This document shows positions 11,901 through 23,169 of a stretch of 64,000 nt of DNA, in pieces. The notes beneath the pieces are model-generated. The model saw nothing but the letters and a program-made list of their open reading frames with translations. It did no database searches and was not told the DNA's origin. Position numbers and translations under genes: made by a program. Position 1 is the stretch's first letter, and every line of letters starts with the position of its first letter. The stretch is taken from contig OX467092.1 of assembly GCA_950106755.1 (NCBI GenBank), positions 10,664,001-10,728,000 on the forward strand, in the 5' to 3' direction. This stretch comes from Climacium dendroides. Taxonomy: Eukaryota > Streptophyta > Bryopsida > Hypnales > Climaciaceae.

Positions 11901-12757
11901 AGGAAATCAGATCACCAGATCGCACCACCTCAGTCACGGAATCCTTCTGGGGTTTCGCAATCTCCTTCACAAGGCATTCTGCAATGGGCGTTTTCTGCTC
12001 TTTCAGGATCCCAGCGAACTTGTGAAGCGCTTCCGCTCTCTTCCACAACGGTGTCTTAGCCCACAGCTTCTGAGCAGCCTGAGCGCACTCAACAGCCTTG
12101 TTCACCTCATCCTGAGTGCAAGCTGCCAACAGCAAAACCAGAAACATTAGCTAATACTAAAACGCAAGTCCTAACCCACACTTTGCAACATGCAATGACA
12201 ATGTGCTCATAAACACCACACAGATTGACTCGCACAACAGAGAAAGTGCAATCACTAGTGTATCATCCTCGGACTGTATCTTCTTCATCAGGCATACAAG
12301 CCAAATACAACATTGGTTATGTCAATCCTGAAATATTTCAGGTTCCCCTTGGGAGCCAAATATGTGTAACAGATGCGTTATCAATTCAATGATCCTTGAC
12401 AGGGAGAAGCTTGGCTTAGGATACACACAATATGTGTACCAGAGGTGTACATTTTAGGAAGTAATGCCCCTGAGAAACACTCGATTCTTTAACTGCTTGA
12501 CCGCAGAAGCTTCAATTATAATTGGATTCTTTACTAAAGCGATTTAACGCCTTCTACAGCCGACACAGAGCGCAGAAGTAACACGTTGCTAGAAGCTAAG
12601 GGAGCGACGAACCTTGCACTTTGTACTGGGTCTTCAAAGTGGAAGGATTAATAATGCCCACCGACTTCCCCGAGGTGGAGACCTTCCATTCTCCATCGGC
12701 ATAGTACTTGAAAGTGTCACCGTCGAGAATCTCAGCGAAGAACCCTTGGCCAGCCAT
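8922..12757 (-). CDS. GAPN: NADP-dependent non-phosphorylating GAPDH
   Basis: This cytosolic enzyme of the aldehyde dehydrogenase superfamily oxidises glyceraldehyde-3-phosphate directly to 3-phosphoglycerate and makes NADPH. I assign nine coding exons (12757-12613, 12122-11800, 11304-11185, 11072-10936, 10845-10690, 10494-10284, 10079-9912, 9296-9180, 9035-8922). All have GT/AG borders and join in frame to 1491 nt, or 496 aa, matching my recollection of plant GAPN length. The start [14 protein letters not shown] matches plant orthologues, so I prefer 12757 to an upstream ATG at 12802, which would lie before a UTR intron acceptor. Visible motifs are PPFNYPVNL (exon 3, oxyanion Asn), MELGGKD (general-base Glu, about residue 264), [10 protein letters not shown] (nucleophile Cys, about 298) and WEEPFGPV. 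The C-terminus ends SYTMG as in plants. It looks intact. Exons are assigned by eye. Confidence 0.95.
9759..9868. repeat. short near-perfect hairpin in GAPN intron 7
   Basis: Two arms of about 43 bp, beginning AATACTCATTAGAAACTGTG and its reverse complement, flank a loop of about 25 bp inside the intron between exons 7 and 8. Only one or two mismatches are seen along the arms, so it is young or under constraint. It could be a tiny foldback MITE or the seed of a hairpin small-RNA locus. It lies in the GAPN primary transcript. Confidence 0.85.
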
Positions 12758-12765
12758 GCTCCCAA

Positions 12766-13855
12766 CTGCAAAGTGAAAACAACTACAGGCCCACACCTTC
12801 AATCAATCACCCGGTTCTCCAACAAAAAAGTTGTCCAAACGGCGTACATCTCGGTCAAGTCCTAAACCGAGCAATCGCATTAGATGGACAGGAAGATGAA
12901 GGAATAAGCACACAAACTCAATCAGCAAACGCATCATAAGGCAAGAAAATTGGAACAAAAACAGGGGATCCGATCAGACCCCTTGCACACCAACTCCAGT
13001 CATTACATCAATGTTCACTCACAATCCCAAACAACAAGCCCGACCAATGCCAAAAACCAAGCCACATCGCCTTTCTCTCCACGTAACAAAGAGCACTACA
13101 TTGTCCACATCCAAAACTTCTTCGAATATGCGCCTTGAATTTCCCGAAGCTCAAATCCACCACAACATGTTCACTCCTCACACCCACTCAAATTACGAAA
13201 ACTACCAAGACAGAAGAATTAGTACCCTCACGAATACTCAAGCCTCCTGAAACCAGATCGACCACAAGAATCGTTACCAAGCTTGCAAATGTTAGTTTTC
13301 AAGAATTTCTGGACTTCAGAATTTCCTAGATTACTTAGAAATTCGGATACAAAACAACGACAACCACTTGTAACACAAACAGGGGATCCGATCAGTCCCC
13401 TTGCACACCAGCTTCATCCATTACATCAATGTTTATTCACTCCCCCAAGCAACGAGCCCCATCGATACCAAAATAAACAAGTCACATCGACTATTCTCTC
13501 ACGTAACACAGAGCATTAAAATTGCTCACAACCAAAACCACTCCGACTATGCACCTTCAATTTCCTGAACCTCAAATCCACCACCACAAGTTCACTCCTC
13601 ACGCCCACTCAAATTCCAATGCACACTAAAACCACAAAAACAAAACAAAACAAAAACAAACTAGTACCCTCCCTACTACTGACATCTGAAAGCTCCGAAA
13701 ACCAGATCAAGCACAAGAATCGTTCCCCAATTGCACCTGCTTGTTTTGCACGGAGTTCGACTCTTGAACAGCACCCCAAAACCTTAGAAAATTGGGCTAC
13801 AAAATCTAGCCCCACAACGACAAAATTGAAGAAGTGGGTCTGTTGGGTGAAGTAC
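12766..13855 (-). other. 5' UTR intron of GAPN
   Basis: On the minus strand a good acceptor (CACTTTGCAG) lies 8 bases before the GAPN ATG. A good donor (GATCAG|GTACTTCA) lies at 13855/13856, below a GC-rich transcribed-looking leader at about 13856-13960. This suggests a 1.09-kb leader intron. No transcript evidence is available. Open frames in this interval are intronic and unsupported. Confidence 0.6.
12955..13815. repeat. roughly 420-bp tandem duplication
   Basis: Two diverged head-to-tail units start at ACAGGGGATCCGATCAG, one near 12961 and one at 13379. They share ordered landmarks: CCTTGCACACCA, CATTACATCAATGTT, CTCTCNACGTAACA, CTCAAATCCACCAC, GTTCACTCCTCAC and ACAAGAATCGTT. Identity looks like roughly 70-80 percent. 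The duplication lies within the proposed 5' UTR intron of GAPN, so it lengthens the leader intron rather than altering protein. Confidence 0.85.
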
Positions 13856-14110
13856 CTGATCGAAGGAAGAGATGCGGGCGACGGAGGAATTTTTCAGCAG
13901 TTGTGGAGACTGGCTCGAGAGTGGTGCGGAAGGCCCCTTTTGAGGGTGTTTGGAGGTAGTGGAAGTGGCGGGTGGGGGGATCACCGGGTGTGCGTGGGGA
14001 CCCGGCCCCGACCCGGCCCGGGGTGGGGGTGGAAAGGGTAAGTGGCCCTCGTTTGTCCAGCTCCCAAGAGGGTCTTGATTGGTTGCCAACTGTAGGCCTT
14101 TCCTCTAGGG
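13856..14110 (-). promoter_or_regulatory. GAPN leader and GC-rich promoter
   Basis: Upstream of the proposed leader donor the DNA becomes clearly GC-rich (CCGGGTGTGCG and CCCGGCCCCGACCCGG near 13985-14022) against AT-rich surroundings. This is consistent with the first non-coding exon and core promoter of the minus-strand GAPN gene. No TATA box is evident by eye. The start of transcription cannot be fixed from sequence. Confidence 0.45.
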
Positions 14111-14288
14111 CCGTCAGTTCCTTTTAGATTTTCCATACTGTCATAAATTTAGAGTCTATACTTTTTTATTTATTAGTAGTATTGTTATTGTTTTTTATAA
14201 TTTTTTTAAGCACCTTGTTCTGTTTCTTAGAATATTTTAATAGTTTTTCAAGTGGCGGTTTTGGAGTTGTCGTCCATGGAATTGCTGT

Positions 14289-14333
14289 GGGGGGGGGGGG
14301 ACTTGGGGGGGGCAGGGGACTTGGGGGGGGGGG
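14289..14333 (+). repeat. guanine-run tract
   Basis: Three long G runs (about 12, 8 and 11 bases) are separated by ACTT and GCAGGGGACTT. The spacing permits a G-quadruplex on the plus strand. Run lengths are error-prone in assemblies and may be wrong here. Confidence 0.8.
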
Positions 14334-14520
14334 CCAAGTCAGACTAGAGGACTTGGGAGCTCCGTCAAGGCCGACGTCAGTCAAGAGGCTTCAAGACCAT
14401 CTCAGCGGTCAGCCTTGGACCTGACTTGAGTGGGTCTTTGCCCACCCCAAAGCCACTGAGAGCAGCCCCACAGCTACACGGCAAGTGGCGCAGACCCGGG
14501 GAAGGGGACGGGCCGGGTTA

Positions 14521-14640
14521 CATGCAGGGTCACATGCAGGGCCACATGCAGGGTCACATGCAGGGTCACAGGCAGGGTCACATGCAGGGTCACATGCAGG
14601 GTTACATGCAGGGTTACATGCAGGGTCACATGCAGGGCCC
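14521..14640 (+). repeat. 12-bp minisatellite, ten units
   Basis: The unit CATGCAGGGTCA is repeated ten times with single-base variants (GCCA, GTTA, CAGGCAGG). Because 12 is a multiple of three and the unit has no stop in any frame, long open frames appear on both strands (repetitive MQGH, HAGS, VTLH and ACDP peptides). I read these as artefacts of the repeat, not genes. Confidence 0.95.
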
Positions 14641-14809
14641 CACGGCAACAATGGCTGGTCATGGCCAAATTGAGTGTCTTGTGAGTGGCATGGGATTGAC
14701 TATTGAGTGTCTTTTTCTTGTTGTTTTTCAGGTATTGAACCTCGGAGTACCACCCTATATCTATATAGAGAGCTTGTCTTCACACTAGGAAATCCGAAAT
14801 AAGTTTTAA

Positions 14810-15024
14810 CCCTTAAATGACGTTAAAGATGTTTTTCAACTGATGAATGACAAAGAATCTCCCCCATGTAAGATAGAAGTGCAACTATTCATCCTCCAAA
14901 TTTTGTGAGAAAAGGGAAGGTCAACTGTAGTGGCTTGTCTTCTAATAAGTGCTTTTTTTAAGCCAACAATTCACACGGTACCCAAATAGATGATTTCCAT
15001 GGTGACTGGCTAGTTGTTTAAGGG
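14810..15024 (-). mobile_element. TTAA-MITE family A, intact ends
   Basis: A 215-bp element bounded exactly by TTAA (14806-14809 and 15025-15028). Its ends are CCCTTAAATGACG and GTTTAAGGG. The interior, in reverse orientation, has TGACAAAGAATCTC, CAACTATTCATCCTCC and AACAATTCACACGGTACC. It is one of the best-preserved members of a family with at least eight copies in the window. Confidence 0.85.
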
Positions 15025-15028
15025 TTAA

Positions 15029-17974
15029 AAGACTTTTGAAGCAATGTGAGGTATTTCTTGACTTCATTAGTTCTCAACGAATTGAAAGTTGACTTCAAGT
15101 TCAATTTTAATGCGTTCAAACTACCTCCCATTGTTTATCTAGAACCCTAAACCACCCCTCTAGCTGGCCCTCAAATTGTGGGGCCTATGCATTTTTCTAC
15201 CACCATGTCCCCGTTCCGTGTTGTTTTGGGGTATAGGCATTGGTTGGGTTGGCTTACAAGGTCTACTAAAACCCCACTTGTTGTCCCATCTTGCCATTTC
15301 AAATATAGGGGTGCTCTAGTAACTTGTTCTTAGATGAGTGGGGTGTCATTTCTAAATTGGCGTTGTAGATGGATTAATAATTTCGTCAATAGAGGCGTTG
15401 AAATCAAGGCCAAGAAACTCCAATTCAAGAGTTTGAACTTTCTAAAGTATTACTCCTATCTTTCTAAAAAAACCCTTTGAATTAGGCATAATCTATGTCC
15501 CACTAAAGAGCTCCATTTATTTATTTTGACCATTGAGTAAGAGTTGGTTGTGTTGAATGACCTGATGAGGGTAAGTGGCAAACAATCAAGGAGCAATCTA
15601 CTCTTAGCAAACTTGGTCTTACTCATATGAGGCACCTTGTACTTGCTATTTCCTTAAACAATCATGTAGATAATGGATTCGGTAACCATTTGAACACTAT
15701 ATATGAAGATTTAATCATGAAAGGGACCAAGTTTCCTTGTTGTGGGTATTTAGGTTGGAAGCAGATATTTCTAAAATCCCATTATTGCCACCAACCTTCA
15801 AATCATTAAGAATGATGAGTTAGTAGCATTCATGAACAATGCTCAAATATGATATTTCCTGCATGGATTCTGGATGCTTGAACAACAATTGTACCATAGT
15901 TCCACCAATAGTGGTGAATTGAGACAAATTCCAATGCAACAACCCAAATTTCTATACCCACAACACACTTGAATGACATTTTAGCTGACATGGAAAGATG
16001 AGGCCATTGGGAGTCATGAGACAAGCTGAAGTAACACTCCCTACATCAGTAGCTGGAACCACAAGCTGTTATTTTTTGTTAGTGTCATGTTGGACGTCAA
16101 GCATACTTGCCACTAAAACTTGAAGTATGTGACTAAAAATTTAGAATAGTCTACATAAAAAATTGACAAAGTCTTTGCTTGGTGGGAAGGTTCAAGAAGA
16201 TTGACCATGACAAATGGCTTGCTAAATCAACATCATGTGGCACAATGGAGATGCTCTTATAAATTGGGTTCTAATCACAAAGTACATCAATTGATTAATG
16301 TGAGGTGGAGGGTGATCATGTCACTTTTCAAAATAATATTCTTTTAAGATTATTTTTTTAATTTTTTATGTGTAGATGTTTTTTTTAATTATAAAAAAAT
16401 TGATGGATTAGGGATTGAATTGACATCAATATTGTATCAATAAAAAGAGTATATAACAATCTATAGAGGACATCCCACCTTATTAGACTATTCAATTCCT
16501 TGGGATTTAATTTCTTCATCAATTCAAATAATAGAGGTATAGAACAAGAGATGCATAGGTTGGAAGTTCATTTAACTTTAAAAGTTGTATGAAGAGGACA
16601 TTGAAACACTTCCCCTTGGATTAGTTGCAACTTTCCAAATTCAAATGTACATTCAATGACAAAGCCCTAATAAGATATTGAAGTCCTCATTATCCTATCT
16701 TGTGATTGAAAAAGAAAGATTGAATATAATAGAGCATAGAATCTCAATATGAATTTATTTTATTATAGATTTTCACTATCATGGAACTTTTTTAGGAGTT
16801 TTGATGGGCTAATTTGAATATAAAGTCAGTTCCAAATCTGACTAATGAAACAAAGGTGAGCAACAAGAACATCAAATCAAAAAGACTTGAGAATTTAGGT
16901 GTCTGACCTCAATTCTCATATTACATATTAGTTCTTTGACCTAATTGATAAAAATACTCACTCTTATAAAAAAAAACTTTGAAATTGACCTCAATACAAG
17001 ATCTTACAATAATTTATTCAATATCACAACATAATTCGTAATATTCATATCACTTTTGAACTTCAAGGTAGGAAAACCTTTGTTTCATATGAATCAAGGC
17101 TCTTTTCATTGTAGAAAATTTCAAATGCAAGTTTGGCCTTCAAGTTGGCCATGAATTGTGCACCATTGAAATATAAACTATTCTTGTAACAAAGACATTG
17201 TAGAAGGACCATCAACCCTTCCTATTCAAGATGTCATGTTAATCATTTTCAAAGAGTGCCCTCACACAATGAACCCTTGTCCTATGTGGTTTACAAGAAT
17301 ACACATTCTCATGACCAATATATTCATTTTTCAAGTTTTGAGGATAGTAGAATTGGATTGATAGCATAAACAAAGTTCATTTATTTTAACCCATCTTTTA
17401 CCTTCTTTTATATAGATTTCCATGCCACCCACCAAGGAATTGTATCTCAATTTTTAAAGAAAGAGGAATGTTATATGAATACAAGGACTTTATATCAAAT
17501 CAAGAAGTGAAGAGGGAAAATTTTTTACAAATTTGATTGGTTGAAATCAAGAAGTCTTTGCATAATGAGTTAACCCCATGAAATGAGAGGTCACAGGTCT
17601 TCAAGAAGGCCTAATGATGGGGAGTGCACTTTTTTTCTATGTGGTAGCAAAAGTCCTCAAATTTTGGACCCCCTCCTCCTCTCTAGAATTATAAACAGAC
17701 ACATCTCAAGAAACTCATTTTCACTAAAAAACTTGAGGTCCTTGCTAGAAATTAAGTGCTATTTATTAACATTGTTTTTACCACTTCATGCCTTCTTGGC
17801 AGTTTATAAAAAGTTAAAGGTTGTAACCTCCAAAGGACTACTTCTCAATGGCAAACAAGGGGCTTAGAAGATGAGACTTTCAATTTTTTGGTCCCAACTC
17901 AATTTTGGTGTAAGATTAATCAGCCCATCATGGATAATAGATCCATCAGAGACACATAGGAAATGACCCATTAA
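15029..17974. other. gene-free AT-rich region
   Basis: I find no gene in these 2.9 kb. Open frames at 15627-15809, 15830-16024 and 17583-17867 are short, unspliced and show no family resemblance. No tandem arrays or paired terminal repeats stand out. Confidence 0.45.
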
Positions 17975-18189
17975 TCCTATAGTGAAATAGTAGCCTAAAA
18001 ATGTCCAATAGATGACAAAGAATCCTTCTATATAAGACAAAAGTGTAGATGTTCATCCTTAGACATTTGTGTGAGAAGTCTAACATAGTTGTTTGCCCTC
18101 CAATAAGTGCCCTTGGTTTATTTAAAGCAAATGATTTGGACAGTATAAAAAAGGTTGATATCTACAATGATCAACCTAATGCTTTAGGG
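17975..18189 (-). mobile_element. TTAA-MITE family A, degraded copy
   Basis: About 215 bp, bounded by TTAA at 17971 and at 18190. The ends are TCCTATAG (decayed) and GCTTTAGGG. The interior has family A words TGACAAAGAATCCTT, GTAGATGTTCATCC and CCAATAAGTGC in reverse orientation. Confidence 0.6.
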
Positions 18190-18193
18190 TTAA

Positions 18194-19230
18194 AGTCTTA
18201 TATCAATCTATGATAGATTTTTTTCAATAAAATGAAATTTGGACTACAATGATTGAGTTAGTAGCCACAATCAATGTCTTAGGTGATCATAATAGACTAA
18301 TTAGTAACTACAATAAGAACTTTCGCCTTTTGAGTGTAAATTCATTGAAAAAAGTGTCTTTTCTAGGCCCTCATCTTTAGGACATGTTACAAAATACTGA
18401 GAGTACTTTAGGTGAATAAGATGAACGTTATGTATCCAATTTTTGATGGTTTTGGAATAGTCTAGAGACTATTTTGGACCATGAAGGACAATACACTTCA
18501 AAAATCAATAACAAATTCATATTTTGTCAAAAATATATATATTTTGCCATTTCGTCATTTCCCATACTTGTCTTTACATAATAAAAACTTAAGATTTTCA
18601 ACAATGTCAACATGGCAAACCAATCATTCTTCATGTTATAGATGGTTTACCTTAAACTTGGCATGAACATTCTTGATAACATATATAGTGCATGACCAAC
18701 AACATGAATGATACCAACATTTTCAAGTGGAAGGTCACAAATCTCATTCTATTTTATTTGTTGACTATTAAAAAAATAATCCAATGCAAAGCCAAGAATC
18801 TAAAATTAAAATGGATTTTTTTGCATTATATAAAAAAGGAACAAATTTTACATTAAAAAAATTAATTCAAAAAGGAAGATCCAATTTATTGACACACATA
18901 ACAATGCTTGAAAAAGGTGTACAATTATAAATCTTCCTGTTGTGAGACAAGTTGCAGGCCCTTTGTATTTTGCCAACTTACCAAGTTTGGGAAGGAAAAT
19001 GGCGGGCCCGAGAATAAAGAGAGACCAATATCAATTGCATTGATAAGTATTTTGGGGGATTGCCCTTCACTATGCTATTACCATCTTTAAAATTGGGCAC
19101 GACAAATCTCATTCTAGGATAGTATTCTGCCCTCAATAGGGATGCTCTCAAACAATGAGAATCTTTTATAATTGGCTAAGCCCTTAAAAATTTGCACAAT
19201 GCCACCTGAAACTAGAATTTATTTTATTTT
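18194..19230. other. gene-free AT-rich spacer
   Basis: No gene is supported. Small open frames (18481-18666, 18908-19090) have no recognisable features. Confidence 0.4.
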
Positions 19231-19460
19231 AAACTTTTAAAGGACAGGTTGGTGCTTGTAGAAATCATCCCTTTTGACATTGTGTGAATAGTTGATTTAA
19301 GAAAATCCCAAAGTACTCATTGGAAGTCAAACTACTATACAAAACTTCCCCCCTTCCCATGCAAAATTTCAATGACAAATAGTTGTACTTCTATCCTACA
19401 CACAAGGATTCTCTATCATTCATTGACTAGAAATTGGCCGTAATAGCACCGTTTATGGTT
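19231..19460 (+). mobile_element. TTAA-MITE family A, decayed copy
   Basis: Family A interior words occur in order: GTAGAAATCATCCC, CTCATTGGAAGTCAAACTAC, GACAAATAGTTG and CATTCATTG. Both ends have drifted (about CTTTTAAAGGACAGG at the left and CCGTTTATGG at the right). It is the first of three family A copies lying head to tail or inverted between 19.2 and 20.0 kb. Confidence 0.6.
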
Positions 19461-19465
19461 TTTAA

Positions 19466-19687
19466 CTCTTGAACAACGTCGAGGATGTTTTATGGCCGAT
19501 GAATGACAAGGAATCTCTCTATGTAGGACGGAAGTGCAACTATTCATCTTCCAAATTTTGTGGGAAAAGGGAACGTCTTCTACAGTAGTTTGTCTCCCAA
19601 TGATTGCTTTTTCATTTTGTTTAAGCCAACAATTCACACGGTACCCAAACAAGATGATTTCCACGGGACCGGCTCATCGTTTACGGG
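19466..19687 (-). mobile_element. TTAA-MITE family A
   Basis: A 222-bp element flanked by TTAA at 19462-19465 and 19688-19691, with ends CTCTTGAACAACG and CGTTTACGGG. The interior in reverse orientation has GACAAGGAATCTCTC, CAACTATTCATCTTCC and CAACAATTCACACGGTACC. It sits in inverted orientation between two other family A copies. Confidence 0.8.
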
Positions 19688-19691
19688 TTAA

Positions 19692-19990
19692 AGGACCTTC
19701 TGGTGACCGTGGAAACTAATCACCCAACTTTTGGCATTGTGTGAATAGTTGGTTTCAGAAAATCCGAAAGCACTCATTGGAAGTCAAACTACTACTGTAC
19801 GCAAGACCTCCCACCCTTTTTCATACAAAATTCTAGGGATGAATACTCGCACTTCTGTCCTACATAGAAAAATTCTAGGGATGAATAGTTGCATTTCCGT
19901 TTTACATGGAAAAATTCCAGGGATGAATAGTTGCACTTTTGTCGTACATGGAAAAATTCTAGGTCATTCACCGAGCATGACACTAAATCC
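19692..19990 (+). mobile_element. TTAA-MITE family A with internal 42-bp repeat
   Basis: This is a family A copy that begins immediately after the TTAA of the previous one. Inside it a 42-bp segment containing ATTCTAGGGATGAATAG is present three times in tandem (starts near 19831, 19873 and 19915), with a fourth partial at 19957. The period is a multiple of three, which creates a spurious repetitive open frame. The right end is decayed. Confidence 0.8.
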
Positions 19991-20646
19991 TACCCGTGAA
20001 TTGGGCCCAACAAGGTAATTTCGGATTCTCCAAGGGGGGTAATAGTAAAAACATGCCCCCTATTTTGAGCCATGTCTAGGGTATGTTTCAGACCTCTCCT
20101 CTTGAATTTGGGGTCTCTGATTACAAATATGAATTCAAAATTTACCAAATAAAATAAAATTATGTGAATTTTTTTTAAAAATCCAGTGAATCTAGCCTGC
20201 TGGGCCCATTTTGTGGGTAGGGTTTAACGTCCCCCATTCATCGACCAAAAAAACGGTGTACAGTACTTGAGAGATGCTGGATTCCGAAAGAATGTCCAGC
20301 TGCAGCAGCAAGGCTGCAGCAGGCAGGCAGGCAGGCAAGGCAGGATGCCCTAATTTTCAAACAGTATGCAGTACTGGAAACTGTCCCAAGCTGGGTTTTT
20401 CCTTGGAAGCTCCGTCCCCTCCTCCCCCGCCAGGTCAAATGTTTCGTCTGGTTTTTATGAAATTTTGGGGGAAAGTCAGTGAGTCGGCCCTCCCCACTGG
20501 CTTTCTAGCCCCCTTTCCAAGGGCAATTTTATTTGTGGGTTTAAAAATAAATAAAAATTAAACACGTGGACAATTCCCATTGACTGAAAATTTTATGTAT
20601 TGGTTTCAAAACATGTGACCCGATGGGTTGGGGGTAACTGAAAACA

Positions 20647-20990
20647 AAACAAGGGTTCCATGTGTTTCCCAAAAAAGAAAAGGAAAAAAGAAAAAGGAAT
20701 AGAAAAAGAAACAACCTGGGTATTTTCTTACAATTAATAATAAATAAATAAAAATGAGGGTTTCATGTGTTTCGAAAAATAAATAAATAAATAAACGACC
20801 TGGGTATTTTCTTACAATTAATTAAAAAAACAAAAACAAGGGTTCCATATGTGTTTCAAAAAGAAAATGAAAAAGAAACAACTTGGGTACTTTATTACAA
20901 TTAACAAAACAAAAAAAGAAACAAGGGTTCCATGTGTTTCAAAAAGAAAAAGAAATTGGGTATTTTTTTACAATTAATAAAACAATGAAA
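20647..20990 (+). repeat. degenerate tandem repeat, four units
   Basis: Four diverged units of roughly 75-110 bp each contain, in order, AGGGTT(C)CATGTGTTT, an AAAGAAAAAG-rich run, then TGGGTATTTTCTTACAATTA. They start near 20652, 20757, 20838 and 20924. Length differences come mostly from the A-rich or AAAT microsatellite part. Confidence 0.75.
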
Positions 20991-21271
20991 TCAACATTTG
21001 GGCATTGGTTCTTGTAAGGTAAGTGCACCTAAAATGGACTACTTCCACTCAAAATGGCCCCCCTACTTTTGAAGGGCAATTGAATGGGGGAAAGATACCT
21101 AAACTGAAGCCCATGAGAAGGACAAATGGAAGGTGAATTTCAAGATGTGTGCAACTCTATTATTAATATTGTGAAGGTGGCAACTTTGGACAATTTTGGG
21201 TCAGCACTTTTTGTTGTTTTAACCTCTTTTCTATATAAAGTAGAAGCACTAGAAGTGGATCACTTAAACAA

Positions 21272-22692
21272 ATTTCGACTAGATGGTGAGGAGAATGAGG
21301 TGGTAGAAATTTTTTCCATGTAGGAAGATAGGAAATACAAGGATTCTTAATTTTTCAGAATTTTTTTCCCAAATTTGAAGTTAGAATGAATTTCGGGAGC
21401 CAAAAAGTATTGTCAACCCATAGTCAATGTCTAGAGTATTGTAATTCCAATCATTGAAGAACTACTTTCCTGTTCACTACTCCCTATTTTCTTGTTTACT
21501 ACTTTAGACATGTGTCATAAACATGTTAGTCCCAACCTTGAAAATGACATTAAAAAAACATTTCATACTTGAGTTCCAACCTCAGGTTAAAAATAGTGTT
21601 CGCTACAAGTTGGGGCACAAGGAGTGATTGACAACTAATGCTTCTACCTTAGTGTCATTCTTCATATGCATCATTGAATGCATTTGGGCATCACCTACGT
21701 GACACTTTCAACACCCTATATCTTCCATCTTTGAAAGTTTATAACTAATTCACAATCTCTCCTAAACTTTGAAGTCCTTTATCTTACTCAATTTTCAATA
21801 TTTTTTGAAAAAAAATAAGATCATAGGATGTAGATTGTTTATATCAACGTTTCAACCATTGGGATTGGCATTTTTTCAATTCCATAATTAAATCCTTGAC
21901 AATTTAATATTATGAATCATTCTCTACTACTGCCCACTTACTATTTTTTTTCCTATATATTGTACAATTCCAAATGATATGAAGTTTTTCAAGCATGTGA
22001 CCAGCTTGTCTAGGAAAAATAATCCAAATAGTAGCTACCATTTTAAACAATTTTTCATAGGAAAGTGAGCTTGTGAAGTGCAACTGCCCCGTTTTTTGCC
22101 GGGTTAAAAAAATGGTTTCAATGAATTTGAATGCTTATATCTTGCAATCTATGTGGTGGAAATTTCTGAAATTTTTACCACATATTCTCAAGTCAACATA
22201 CTACAAGATCCTACAGTTACATGTATCAAAAAAAGTTTTTTTCAAAAATTTGGTACTTGTACTAGAAATGACAGTTTTAGAGTGTTTTCGGTGAAAAACA
22301 TAGTGAAGGAACTTTAGAGGTCAAAGTAGAGGTACCAATTCTCAACTACACCTAGTACCGAACTTGTAGGGTGTAGTAATTCCAACCCAAGCGTGGAATG
22401 TGTTTTTTGCGAGTCCATTCCAAGGTTGGGACTAATAAAGTTATGACACATGTTCCAAAGTAGTGAACAAAAATGTAGGAAGTTGCAAGCAAGCAAGTAG
22501 TTCGTGAATGATTGAAATTGGAAGAGTCTAAACATTGGCTATGGGTCATGAATACTTTTTGACTCCAAAATTCACAATAATTTCAATTTGGGGAATATGA
22601 TTATGAAAAATTTGCAAAATTCACATATTTCCTATCTTCCTACATGAGAAAAATTTCCACTACCTCATATTGCTCACGATCTACTACAAAAT
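21272..22692. mobile_element. large inverted-repeat element (family G arms)
   Basis: The left arm (about 21272-21640) and right arm (about 22330-22692) are inverted copies of each other. Both carry TACTACAC-style and TTCCTATCTTCCTACATG words and mirrored runs such as CCATAGTCAATGTCTAGAGT against its diverged complement near 22530. The centre (21771-22290) is a family E segment also found at 34050-34545. A third family G arm lies at 45150-45450. No transposase is seen. Confidence 0.65.
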
Positions 22693-22699
22693 CATTTAA

Positions 22700-23162
22700 C
22701 CCTTAAAAAATAATTCAAGCTCCTTGGGCATTTTGAAAGTCAAAACTTAAATTTTCATATAGTTCTTGATTTTACATGATTAAAATTGTAATTTTTGTGA
22801 CACTTTCAAGATAACTTCTTGAAAGCTCAAAATACACTACTTTTAAACTTTTTCTATTGAATTTCTCTAGGTGTAATCTCAAAGAGTACATCAATTACAC
22901 CAAGATGTTTGTCATTGTTCTTTCCATTTTTCTAAAAAAATTCACACTATTTTTAACAATTTTATAATTACTATGATTTATATATATATATATTTTTAAA
23001 TCATATAAAATTCAATTCAATTTTTTTAATTATGAAAAAATGAGATTAAACTTTAGACATGTTTTACTACATGTGAAAATATCAAAATTTTGAAATCCAT
23101 ATTTTAATGTAGAAATCTAAATGAAGCTTGACCAACCCTGGACATGAAATGTCTTTTAAGAA
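22700..23162 (+). mobile_element. TTAA-MITE family B
   Basis: Flanked by TTAA (22696-22699 and 23163-23166), with ends CCCTTAAAAAAT and CTTTTAAGAA. It is collinear with the inverted copy at 32100-32624: shared TCAAAACTTAAATTTTCATA, ATAGTTCTTGATTTTA, and the far-end run GGACATGAAATGTC. A fragment also occurs at 58590-58735. Confidence 0.75.
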
Positions 23163-23169
23163 TTAAATG

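Noticed and set aside
12758..12802. Upstream in-frame ATG for GAPN
   Set aside because: A strong splice acceptor lies between it and the family-typical MAGQGFF start, so the upstream ATG would be intronic.
14409..14788. Repetitive open frames on both strands (MQGH and CDPA type repeats)
   Set aside because: They are by-products of a 12-bp minisatellite with no stop in any frame.
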